NCBI GenBank assembly: GCA_037447655.1
Contig: JBBHKE010001332.1
Location: forward strand, 60,299-124,298
Source: Zygnema cylindricum
Taxonomy: Eukaryota > Streptophyta > Zygnematophyceae > Zygnematales > Zygnemataceae
Direction of reading: 5' to 3'
Length of the DNA: 64,000 nucleotides
Shown here one piece after another: positions 55,522 through 64,000 of this stretch. A model generated the notes under the pieces. That model was not told the origin of the DNA, did no database searches, and saw only the letters and a list, made by a program, of their open reading frames with translations. The first letter of the stretch is position 1. Every line of letters starts with the position of its first letter. The position numbers and the translations under genes were made by a program.

Positions 55522-56410
55522 TGAAATTTTGTGGTCTCCATTAACCCACAGAATGAGCAGCATATGTAAAGGCCTCTAGGATAATATTTTCCCCTTCCAC
55601 TTTCCCACTGAATAAGCGCTGCCCAGGCACAAATTATTCTGACCACCCTCACCCCTGCAAGGACAAGACTCCCTTGAGTGAAAAGCAAAAGAATCATTGA
55701 ATTTGCTCCCCTCAGAAGTAAGTTATGGTTGGTCAAAGATGACCCTTTATACTTACAAGCTCTCTTAGAGAGAAAGTCCCAAAATATCACTAAGTCTTGG
55801 TCTCCCTACTCAAGAATACCTACTACTAAACCCTAGTTGAATAGGAACACTAAATAGTACAAGAAGGTACAATAGGTGATGTACTTATTGTACGACCATT
55901 GTACGACAAGGTCTACAAGGTGACACTTGTCAAATCAGGAGCCATGGTTCCTCCTCCCATCTTCTCTGGTATCAAATAATGTGGCACCGCGTGTCACCGC
56001 GTGACGGTATCTTCGTATGCCGCCAAAATCTCACTTCAAGTGGCGACTATAATGTCGGCCGTGTGATCAAAACATATTTTACACGGTTCAAATTCACGTA
56101 CATGCATGAATTGTTCCTCTTCGTTAGTCTGGTGTTAATTAGCTGTTGCGTTGATGTTTATATATCTTTAAAGCCCGTCAAGTGTATTTTTTTGATAACG
56201 CCTTAGTGGATAAAACATACGAATAGATAGTGGTGCGCAGACCGAGGTTCAAATCTTGACATAGGCACCATTTTGGTAAAATATCCTCTACTTCTAAATC
56301 TGCCACTTTCTAAATATCGCTGCAGCCATGGTGTGACTTTGATCCTCACTCTCTCTCGTTAAAGTGGAAATAAATTTGAGAAGTGAATTATTAATTACGT
56401 CTTTTCAAGA
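55522..56410 (-). repeat. LTR 3 (outer right, 5' LTR) of F
   Basis: Full length, ending TTTTCAAGA (CA mutated to GA), then GGTAC. The G-box is lost (CCGCGTGTC). The antisense tRNA-like block is at 56197-56270 with CCTTAGTGGATAAAAC and AGGTTCAAATCTTG. Confidence 0.92.
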
Positions 56411-56415
56411 GGTAC

Positions 56416-56689
56416 ACGACGCATATGACATGTGCCTTCCGCTAGTGAGGATGCGAGGCCACCAAAAGCCGCAAGAAAATCTTTGACGGTTGGATATTGC
56501 TTCACACTTCTGTTGCCATCTACTAACCATTCTGACATTTTTGTACGCTTTTACAAATATTATGTCTCGTCCTCCCTCACAAATTTTATTCAATACGTCG
56601 TACGAGTCACTTTTTACCTTCGCTGGTACAAATATGTGGTCACAATTTGGTGTCGGAGATTCTTTGAAGATTACAAAAATTGTATCCAT
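56416..56689 (-). pseudogene. ORF K, 5' part
   Basis: ATG at 56689 directly after two stops. The open frame of about 90 codons has F-V-I-F-K-E-S-P-T-P-N-C-D-H-I-F-V near its start and runs into F at a T codon of the GGTAC duplication. It continues at 47859. The total length would be about 115-120 residues. I do not recognise it; it may be host sequence or part of another decayed element. Confidence 0.4.
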
Positions 56690-56739
56690 CTATTACGTGG
56701 ACAAATCAAGGTGTGCCACGCAAAAACAATGTCGGTTAG

Positions 56740-56996
56740 TGTCGAGCGTGCTTAGGAAGCATAGAAGAAGGGCCCACTACCAGAAATCGAGTGCATTAGG
56801 GATTTGGAAATCGCGAGGTTTAGGGGAGAGGTCCAAGAAGGTGTGCATAGAAGACCTGTAATCCACCCCAAATGCGGATGCAGTTCCGGATGCATGAACA
56901 TGCCCTTCTTTGTCCCTCCCTTCCTCGGGTTTATGCATGAATAATTATGAAGGAGTGAGGGAAAGGGAAGGAAAAAGTACTCCTTAACCCCCCCCA
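56740..56996. repeat. ~250-bp direct repeat, left copy
   Basis: Similar to 58186-58425. On the minus strand both begin TGGGGG and end GCTCGACA, which would suit LTR ends. Confidence 0.8.
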
Positions 56997-58185
56997 AGTG
57001 CTTATCCACCGGAAGCCCACTATTTGCTACACTTCTGAATACTACCCAAAGGATGAAAAGGGAATGCTAGTCGTCGAATCTGGCCCACCAAACTTCGGAC
57101 AGAAACCAAGGACTATCACAACAGTGCGCAAATAACTCCCACGCAGAAATATAGAAACAATAAATATCGGCTCTTTCAGATTAAACAATGTCACCTTGCC
57201 CCAGAAAATAGAAATAAATATAGAAATCAATGAAAATGGTGAAGCAAGCTCACATACCCCGGAGTGCAACGGAGACAAACTTAGAAGAAGAAACCTCTCC
57301 AAATTGCCCCCAAGATTGATATGATTCTCCCTCAACCCTCGGTTCAGCCGTACGGATCCGACCAGACTCTTGTAAGTTTCAAATAGCAAAAGTCCAAACC
57401 GCCCAAAGAGAGGATAATGCGAACCACCCACCCGAGCTACGATTTCCACAAAAGACAATCCAAAACAAAGATGGCAAAAGAGTTCACGACACAATGCAAC
57501 AGTTCTCCAACAAAAAGATTGATTGTATTTCTCTAGGGGTTTTTTTCAAGAGACAATACTGAAAAAGCAACCTGTCTCCTTCGGCCCCAAGTGCCTTATA
57601 ACAGCATAGTTTTCCCTACGGCAAGTGCCAAAGTCAAACAAATAAAGGAAGCCTATCAGCGGCCAGAAATTGTTATTATACGGCCATCAAACCAAACAGG
57701 CTACACTACACTTAGGGCAAAAAGTTAGGCGGCTAGCTCCAACTGGATTTGAAGCCAAAGGTCCTCCTACGATACACTCATGAGCCACAATGTCTTGAAT
57801 CGATATGAAACGCCTATCTTTGACCCAAAGTAATAAATGCTCTGCTCGTCTGGTGGACTTGAACTAACATCCTACTGACAGCTAACAAAAAAATCTCAAG
57901 TCTATCCCAAAAATTAAGTGGGGTTCCACAATGTACCCCCTTATAGGGACAGGTGGAAACTGGTAGCATGTAACAAAATGGGAATCTTTCAAGCAAAATA
58001 ACTCCGTCATCCAACCTCCGTTAGGCGCGAAATATAGTGCATTCCGTTCAGTTTGGTAAGTAGAAGGACTTTGCTCGGAGGGGTGCACTCACTCCTCCGT
58101 ACTTTGAAGACTGTACCGGTAAAAAAGGGTCCGGAAATCCTTGGTTAAATAAAGGTATGCCGAAAACACACACGAGCCTGACAGC
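56997..58185. other. Sequence between the two direct repeats, no gene recognised
   Basis: Minus-strand frames of 150 and 68 codons have no known motif. It could be the internal part of a short LTR element or a 3' part of J. Outer flanks (GATTC and GTTAG) do not form a target duplication. Confidence 0.35.
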
Positions 58186-58425
58186 TGTCGAGCGTGCCTG
58201 AGAAACATAGGATAAGGGCCCACTACCAAAAATAGAGTGCATTGGGGTTTTGGAAACCGAGATGTTTAGGGGAGAGGTCCGAGAAGGTGTGCATAGAAGA
58301 CCTGTAATCCACCCCAAATGCGGATGCGTTCCGGATGCAGAACATGCCTCTCTATCCCTCCCTTCTCCGGTTTATGCATAGAAATAATGAGGAGTGAGGA
58401 AGGAAGGAAAAGTATCCGTCCCCCA
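58186..58425. repeat. ~240-bp direct repeat, right copy
   Basis: It lies just behind the end of the gypsy pol of J and may be its LTR. Confidence 0.8.
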
Positions 58426-58519
58426 GATTCTCCCTCTTGTCCCCGGTGGCAGGGTTAAGAATTAGCTGCCAAATTCGTAGCCCTACAGAACCCTGACTGA
58501 GGCTATGAGAGCGGGACTT

Positions 58520-58620
58520 CCATGTCGACGGCAGGCAAAAGTCATGCAACCCTTGATGACAGTGACCACACACTAACATGAAACCGAGCAAAGAAGACAC
58601 ATCGCAGGCAGAGGAACACG
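58520..58620 (-). other. PHD-finger-like remnant at the end of J pol
   Basis: C-S-S-A-C-D-V, M-L-V-C-G-H-C-H-Q-G-L-H-D-F-C-L. This is the C ... C-x2-C ... H-x2-C pattern of a PHD finger, lying behind the integrase on the same strand. Some gypsy elements carry chromatin-reading modules there. Confidence 0.5.
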
Positions 58621-58699
58621 AGGGTGGATCTACAAAGTAAGTTAGGTGAAAAGTGGGTTCGTCCTCTAGCCCTCCTAGATGGCAAGGAGCCACATTGAT

Positions 58700-59989
58700 T
58701 TGGTTAACCTAAATTATGCCGCCATCCTTTCCTTCCAAGGTCAAAATCCCTTTGTGAGAGACCTCCACTTTTTTCAGAATTACTCGTCCGGCCGAAATGT
58801 CCAAAGTGTCCTTCTTCTGTTGCATGCAATACACGAAATCCCCGGGCATGAATCGTCGCTGCCGAGGGACATAATTGCCGCTCCTGCGTTGGGAATACCA
58901 AAGCTGATCCCTGTGCTGATTAACCTCTATATTGCCCATAGCTAGGGGCATTTCCCGGTGAAATACCTTAGCCCTGTCGGCAATCAACTTCTCCACAGTC
59001 CCCCGATTGTCCATCTCCGAAAGTAGAACCGCCTGAACTGATGCAGCTTCGGGAAGGATGAGATGTCGGCCGAAGAGAATGAAGTAAGGGCTATAGGAAT
59101 GGAGGGAGGCCTGCCTACTGAATCTGTATCCCATAGCAATCCAAGGAGTCTGTCCCATTCCCCTAAATCCTCTTCCATTGTACATTTTTATAGGACCACT
59201 TCACCGTCGGTACGCAGCTTTTGGCCAAACCGTCAACTTGGGGGTGGTCTCGGCTGGTCAACCAGTGGTCAATGAGGCACTTCTCCAGAAGGTTTGAAAA
59301 TTCTACAGCAAACTCGGATCCCTGATCAGTCAGAACTTCGGCCAGGGCTCCAAATTGGGACAGCACCCTCTGCAAAAATGCGTCCGCAATTGCTTTCGAT
59401 TACTTCCAGGGGAGAACCACTAGTTCGATCCATTTGGAGAAGTGTTCAATCATTACTAGTACAAACCGGTTTCAACTCCGGCTGTGAGAAGTGGTCTTAG
59501 TAGATCCAATGACCATCTGTAAAACATCCCCCGGATGGGAAGGGAGTGAAGTTCAACCCCCCCCTTTTTGTCACATGTAGCTTTCACTCGGTCAAAGGAA
59601 GGACACATCTGAACCACACGGTTGAATTGGGCCTGCAACCCCTGTCACCAATATGACCCTGTGACCAGTGAGGTGGTCCGTTTCTATCCAAGGTGCCCGC
59701 ATTGCTGGTGTAGACGAACAATGAGGGTTTCTTGATCTGCCAGAGGAGGAACCACTTTTCTCGTACCATCGGCCCATTTTCTGAGAAGAATGCCGCGGTC
59801 CCATTCATACGCCGCCATCCGGGTATGAACTCCGGACAAGTGAATTGCGGCAAGGTGGGGAAGAGGGGAACCTTTCTGGATAGACCCAAGGGAATCGGGG
59901 TCATTCCAAATATCCTTGCGGCCGGCTCCAATGGGAGCCTGCCCCTCCACGTCTACAGCAAAGGTTGAGAGTTCCCTTTCAGCTCGAAG
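58700..59989 (-). pseudogene. Integrase of gypsy element J
   Basis: H-Q-Q-C-G-H-L-G (zinc part), C-P-S-F-D-R-V-K, then the core with L-T-D-Q-G-S-E-F, H-W-L-T-S-R-D-H-P-Q-V-D-G-L and S-P-Y-F-I-L-F-G-R-H. The C-terminal part has P-G-D-F-V-Y-C-M-Q-Q. Several frameshifts. Confidence 0.88.
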
Positions 59990-60457
59990 CAACCAAATAC
60001 AGGTAGAGAAAGCCTTGATAAGCCCTAGGCTGAGCTCGGGGTCTTCATCGTGTCGAGCCCCTGTAGAGTCACTGGTGGAAGGGTCTAGATTCCTGCTGAG
60101 CTCGTCTGCATTCCCATGGATTTCCTCGGCTTGGTGGATAATGCTGAAGTCGTATTCGTGCAAGATGAGAACCCATCTCGCCAACTTGATGGTCAACTTA
60201 CTGTGATCCATTATCCATTTGAGGGGCTGATGATCCGTAATAAGGGTGAAGTGTACTCCATAGAGGTAAAGCCTGAAATTCTGGATGGCCCACACCGCCG
60301 CCAGTAATTCCCCATGGTACCTGCTCTAATTCCCTTCGGCTCAATTATTACTCTGGCTCGCGTAGGCCACCACGTACTCGGCCCCTGCATCATCCAATTG
60401 AGCCAACACTACTCCAAATCCGAACCTGCTCGAATCAGTATATAGGAGGAAAGGTCG
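59990..60457 (-). pseudogene. RNase H of gypsy element J
   Basis: A broken first half is followed by W-A-I-Q-N-F-R-L-Y-L-Y-G, F-T-L-I-T-D-H-Q-P-L-K-W-I and N-A-D-E-L-S-R, the classical gypsy RNase H end. Confidence 0.88.
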
Positions 60458-61640
60458 CTAGTGATTGGTCATCCTAAGCACAAGATGTTGCTTGAGGGAA
60501 TCTTTCAGGAATTGAAAAGCAGTTTGTTGTTTTTCCGCCCACTGCCACTCCTGGTCCTTTCGCAATAATTGATTCAATGGCTGGGCGTGGCTACTGAATT
60601 TGGGAATAAACCTCCGATAATAGTTGGCCAGTCCCAGGAAAGTGCGAAGAGCAAAAATGTCCTGCTTGGGTGGAAGGGCGTTAAGGGCTGCCACCTTAAC
60701 CACGTGGGGACCCACTGTCCCAAGAGTCACCTCATGACCCAAATAAATGATTTTTTGCACTCCAAAAATGGCCTTCCCCGGGTGCACTTCAAGCCCGCTA
60801 CTTGGAGAGCCCGTAGAACGAAATGTATATACACCAAGTGTTCCTCGAATGTTTTGGAGAAAATAATCACATCGTCGATGTAACACCGTGCGCAATCAAT
60901 TCCCCGGAGAACTTCGTCCATGGCTCGTTGGAATTTGGCGGGTGCATTTTTGAGGCCAAATGGCATGTTCAGCCATTCATACACCATGGACCCGGCCCAA
61001 AAAGAAGTCCTCTTTCGGTGCCTCGGCTCCATTGCAATCTGGTGGAACCCATTTTTCATATCCAACGTAGAGAAAATGTTGGCCCCAGTAAGAGAGTCGA
61101 AGATCTCTTCCGGGGTGGGCATGGGATAACGGTTGGAGACAGTTACTGCGTTAAGCATCCGATAGTCCCCACACATCCGAAAATCTACCATTTTCTCGGA
61201 CTAGTCTTTCTTGGGAGGGAGCACTATTGGAGAGGCAAACCCATGTAGCCCTGTAGTTTCCTCCACCTGCCCGCGTCCACCAAAGTCCGCACCTTTGTAG
61301 TGATGAACTCCTTCTCCTTGAAGCTCAGAGGGTACTGTTTCTGCCAAACAGTTGTCGTCTCATCGGTAAGGTCAATGCAAAAAGGGATCCCCTTATAGAT
61401 CCCTACATTTGTGTCAGACCAAGAGAACACCTACCCGTTCTCCTCTAACAACTTTGAGAGCCAGGCCTTCTGCGCAGGGTCTACCTGCTCCCGCAAAGTC
61501 CAGTCCATCTTACCGTGTTCCATTGCCGCGAAGGCTTCCGGTGGCCAACCCCAAAGGGAGATGTCAAATCTTAATTCTACATATGGGTCTGTCCTTTGCT
61601 CAGCTGCTAAAACGCTACTACTAACAACTTCCCCTAAGCT
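60458..61640 (-). pseudogene. Reverse transcriptase of gypsy element J
   Basis: V-F-S-W-S-D and P-F-C-I-D-L open the region. A broken stretch follows at 61230-61190, then F-R-M-C-G-D-Y-R-M-L-N, P-M-P-T-P-E-E-I, F-S-T-L-D-M-K-N-G-F-H-Q-I (motif A), F-G-L-K-N-A-P and the catalytic C-Y-I-D-D-V-I-I-F-S. The thumb Y-L-G-H-E-V and F-L-G-L-A-N-Y-Y-R-R-F-I connects to RNase H. Confidence 0.92.
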
Positions 61641-61755
61641 GCTAGCCTCCCCTCCCCCCCACTGAGGAAGCTCATAGGTTCAGTGTATTCTCTGAATGTA
61701 ATTTGCTGAATTTTTCCCTTATTGCCTCTCTCTCCTCCTCAAGCTGTAGAGTTGC

Positions 61756-62633
61756 TGCAATTCTGTGTCATCCATTGGACCACAGAATACAGGAAGTCTC
61801 AAGATAGTATTTAACTAACCCACTTCAAGTCACAACCACTGCTGTCCTGGAAGGCAAAATGACAGTTTGACTGAATCAATGTGCAGCCTGGACACCCCCT
61901 GAGTCCGTTGCAAAATGAATCACTGAAAACAGCAAACCAGCCGATAAGTTATAGGCCGACAAAAATGCAAATTTATACAAAGCTCTCTTAAAGAGAGAGG
62001 TGACTATCTACCAAAAATTCCTAAGTCCTAAACCTCTCTCACAACCCCTATCTATTGAAGAACGAACCAATCATATAACTGTAAAGTACAGAAAGGTACT
62101 ACGGCCGATGTCCTTTCTGTACGGTTGGTGTACGGCAAGGCTACTGAGTGGACACGTGTCACTTTTCCACTCGTTCGTATATTCTCCGTATTCTCCCGAC
62201 CAAATGTCATCCTTCCACGCGGCGCTAGATCATGCCACGTCCATAAAAGCCAAAGTGACCATTCCACGATCTCGCCGATGATGTGCGCCGTCAGATTAAA
62301 TTTGACATTAAATGTCGACCGTTGAAACAAATGTCCGATTGATTTGTTTTGTCCGAAATGGCGTTCACACTAAACCTTAACAAGCTCTATGTTCATTCGT
62401 CCCTATTTCAGTTAAATGATTATAGTATTATACAATTGTTTAAATACTTATCAAACCCTATATCTCCTAACGGACTTCTACGACAGACTGGTTAGAGCTA
62501 ACGGCTACGTCGCGCTCTGCCGGTCGGGGGTTCGAGTCCTACCGGACTCAACCTTTTGTTGAGAGTGACTTAAGTCACTTTTTAGTCCTTCTTATAGAGC
62601 TGAGGCAGCCATGGCTCCATCGCTCTCTCTCTC
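61756..62633 (-). repeat. LTR of copia-like element I, cut by H
   Basis: It begins TGCAATTCTGTGTC on the plus strand, matching the start of E-type LTRs (TGAAATTCTGTGGTC), and keeps their order of motifs: AAGTTAT, AGCTCTCTTA, GGTACTACGGCCGATGT, CACGTG (62153-62158), a tRNA-like block and GCAGCCATGGC. No primer site lies to its left, so it is the 3' LTR of a minus-strand element or a solo LTR. H interrupts it. Confidence 0.7.
62480..62552 (+). other. Antisense tRNA-like block in the LTR of I
   Basis: CTAACGGCTACG is followed by GGGGGTTCGAGTCCTAC, a perfect pol III B box (GGTTCGAGTCC), then CGGACTCA. The 3' side looks like a T-arm plus acceptor, but the 5' side does not pair, so it is not a functional tRNA gene. 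Confidence 0.6.
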
Positions 62634-63682
62634 TGTAGAAACTAATGGTTTTATTAGTATTTTCTAGGTCTGAAAAGAAATATAGAAGTCGAGGCAGTCT
62701 ATTTCTAACTTCTCTCTCCAACTCTCAAACTTGTCGCAGTCACTGAGAAATTGGAGAGGAAGCTAGAGCCATGGCTACCTTGGCTATCCTGAGGTTTACG
62801 GAAATTTTATATTAGGGTTTATTTACTTATTTAAAAGGTATGTGCCGGCGGCAGGATTTGATCCTTGTACCTACCGGCCGGTAGACAGGTAATAGCCGGT
62901 AGCCGTAGCCGTTAAGTCTAGCGGTGGTGTTACATAGCATATAGTTTGATATTTAATTAAATATGTATACGTGCGATAAACCATTTAACTGAAATGAATT
63001 ACGGGATACATAGATCCAGTAATATATAATGTACGACTTACGGTACGGACATAAATCAGTACCGCGCATTTGTTTCGTAAATGAAACAAATACCGCGCAT
63101 GTATTTATTACGGCTACGATTAAATCCGAATTTAATCGGACGGCCGGGATTAGCGCCGAGATCGAGGAGGAAGATTTCGGCGGTTTGTGGCCATCGCCAC
63201 ATCAGATGACGCGTGGCGAAATTCTGTTGGATTGTGGAATCTCCGGAGATTATGGCACCGAATCCGGATTTGACATGTGTCGACATTTTAGCCATGTCGT
63301 ACAATGTCCGTACATAAAGTACACCGGCAGCTGTACTTTTACGTACAAAACTTAATTCTGATTGGTTCCGTATATCAGTAGATAGAGTCTGTGAGAGAGA
63401 TAGGACTTAGAAAAATTAAAAGATAGGACTCCCTCTCCCAAAGAGTTTCTGTACAAAAGGTCAACTTTGACCCTCCATAACTTACTGCTCAGGGGAGCAA
63501 ATTCAGAGATTCTTTTTGCTACCGACTCAGGGGAGTCTTGCCTTTACAAGGGTGGAGGTGGTCAGGGTTTTTGTCTACCAGGGTGGCAGTTATTTTTGCT
63601 GGAACACAAAGGGGTCACGATTATCCTAGAGGCTTCTTGGAAGCTGTCTACTCTGAGGACTTATGGAGGTCTCAGAGTTTCA
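62634..63682 (+). repeat. 5' LTR of element H
   Basis: TGTAGAAACTAATGG to AGAGTTTCA, similar to the LTRs of D. The G-box has become CGCGTGG. The antisense tRNA-like block is at 62843-62919 with AAGG-ATCAAAT-CCTG. Confidence 0.92.
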
Positions 63683-64000
63683 GGTTATGGGCCCACCCTC
63701 TAGGGTACCAATATTTAATGGAACTGGTTTCATATACTGGGAAAGTATGATGATAGGAGCTCTATGCGAAAAAAGGTTTTGGGGGATAGTGAGTGGACGG
63801 TTGGGGCGTCCATCAAGTCTTGGAATTCCTCTAGGGTTTGGAGGAACCAGATTCACCAGGAAAGAGGACCCACCTTTAACGGAGGAAACAAAAGAAGGAG
63901 AGGTGGTGGACAAAGGTAAAGAGAAGGAGACGATCACACCAATAGCAACTAGTTCGACATTCATGTCACCTATTCCGAGGAATGAGGAGAATGATACTGA
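63662..64000 (+). pseudogene. Gag of element H, N-terminal part
   Basis: ATG at about 63664 in the LTR (M-E-V-S-E-F-Q-V-M-G-P-P) reads through the primer site. A shift after the primer region is likely, since Y-Q-Y-L-M-E-L-V-S-Y in one frame corresponds to P-I-F-N-G-T-G-F-I-Y-W in another. G-R-L-G-R-P-S-S and the K/E-rich spacer follow to the window end. Confidence 0.8.
63683..63697 (+). other. Primer-binding site of H (exact)
   Basis: GGTTATGGGCCCACC directly after the LTR. Confidence 0.92.

Larger units (their letters stand above)
47865..56410 (-). mobile_element. Composite copia element F: LTR-internal-LTR-internal-LTR
   Basis: Three LTRs of the E family (47865-48781, 53145-53736, 55522-56410) enclose one full-length and one deleted internal region, all on the minus strand. 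A single target duplication GGTAC flanks the whole (47860-47864 and 56411-56415). No duplication lies next to the middle LTR, so this is one insertion later enlarged by unequal recombination rather than two insertions. Both internal regions carry stops. Confidence 0.93.
58352..61755 (-). mobile_element. Ty3/gypsy retrotransposon J, pol region
   Basis: Minus strand order RT-RNaseH-INT-C-terminal domain, typical of Ty3/gypsy. The upstream part (gag, protease) is cut off by element I at 61756. Frames are broken at many points. Confidence 0.85.
62634..64000 (+). mobile_element. Copia element H (same family as D), left part
   Basis: 5' LTR, exact primer site and the start of gag. The rest lies beyond the window. 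The left flank CTCTC is in a (CT)n stretch of I. Confidence 0.9.

Noticed and set aside
53145-56410. A separate fourth insertion next to F
   Set aside because: No target duplication at the middle LTR; the only duplication encloses all three LTRs.
62480-62552. A tRNA gene, because of the perfect GGTTCGAGTCC B box
   Set aside because: The 5' acceptor side does not pair with the 3' side and the T-stem has a mismatch. It lies inside an LTR, where sister blocks are also decayed.

Overview
The window looks like repeat-rich nuclear DNA of a land plant or a close green-algal relative. I see no bacterial gene organisation. At least seven Ty1/copia-type retrotransposons, one Ty3/gypsy pol region and one non-LTR-type reverse transcriptase (R) fill most of it. 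The R and gypsy pol types remind me of non-flowering streptophytes (bryophyte, lycophyte, fern, charophyte), but this is an inference from family resemblance. I cannot name the species.

Layout. 1-2490: a cysteine-rich defensin-like open frame on the minus strand, then AT-rich DNA and a CT-rich array. 2496-8519: copia element A (+), inserted into that array. 10230-36730: a decayed minus-strand reverse transcriptase element R, split by two large plus-strand copia insertions, B (11763-22445) and D (23159-35840). B contains a minus-strand gag-only element C (14861-19872). D contains a minus-strand copia element E (24712-30934). Target-site duplications (A TCTTT, B TACAC, D GGAAC, E GAGTA, F GGTAC) match exactly; that of C is imperfect. 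Where I checked, removing an insertion restores the host reading frame. 36731-47860: unclassified AT-rich DNA, several tandem repeats, GA-rich arrays, and a multi-exon minus-strand host gene that looks like an O-fucosyltransferase-type glycosyltransferase, with three intron phases that agree. 47865-56410: F (-), a tandem LTR-internal-LTR-internal-LTR composite of the E family with one outer target-site duplication, inserted into a small open frame K. 58352-61755: a gypsy pol region J (-), cut by the LTR of another minus-strand copia-like element I. That LTR is itself cut by plus-strand element H, which runs off the window.

The most interesting signal is shared by the copia-like families. Directly inside the 5' LTR the primer-binding site is GGTTATGGGCCCACC or a decayed form. 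That is the complement of the anticodon stem-loop of initiator tRNA-Met, not of its 3' end, so it implies priming by a tRNA half as in Drosophila copia and yeast Ty5. The same 15 bases lie in the gag reading frame and encode V-M-G-P-P. In most copies gag opens at an ATG about 20 nt further upstream, inside the LTR. LTRs of B, D/H, E/F and I also carry, in antisense, a tRNA-like block with an A-box-like part (CTAATGGATAAGG type, resembling tRNA-Arg) and a B-box-like part (GGTTCAAATC type). Most LTRs hold a CACGTG palindrome.

All elements look inactive: each pol has stops, frameshifts or altered catalytic motifs.
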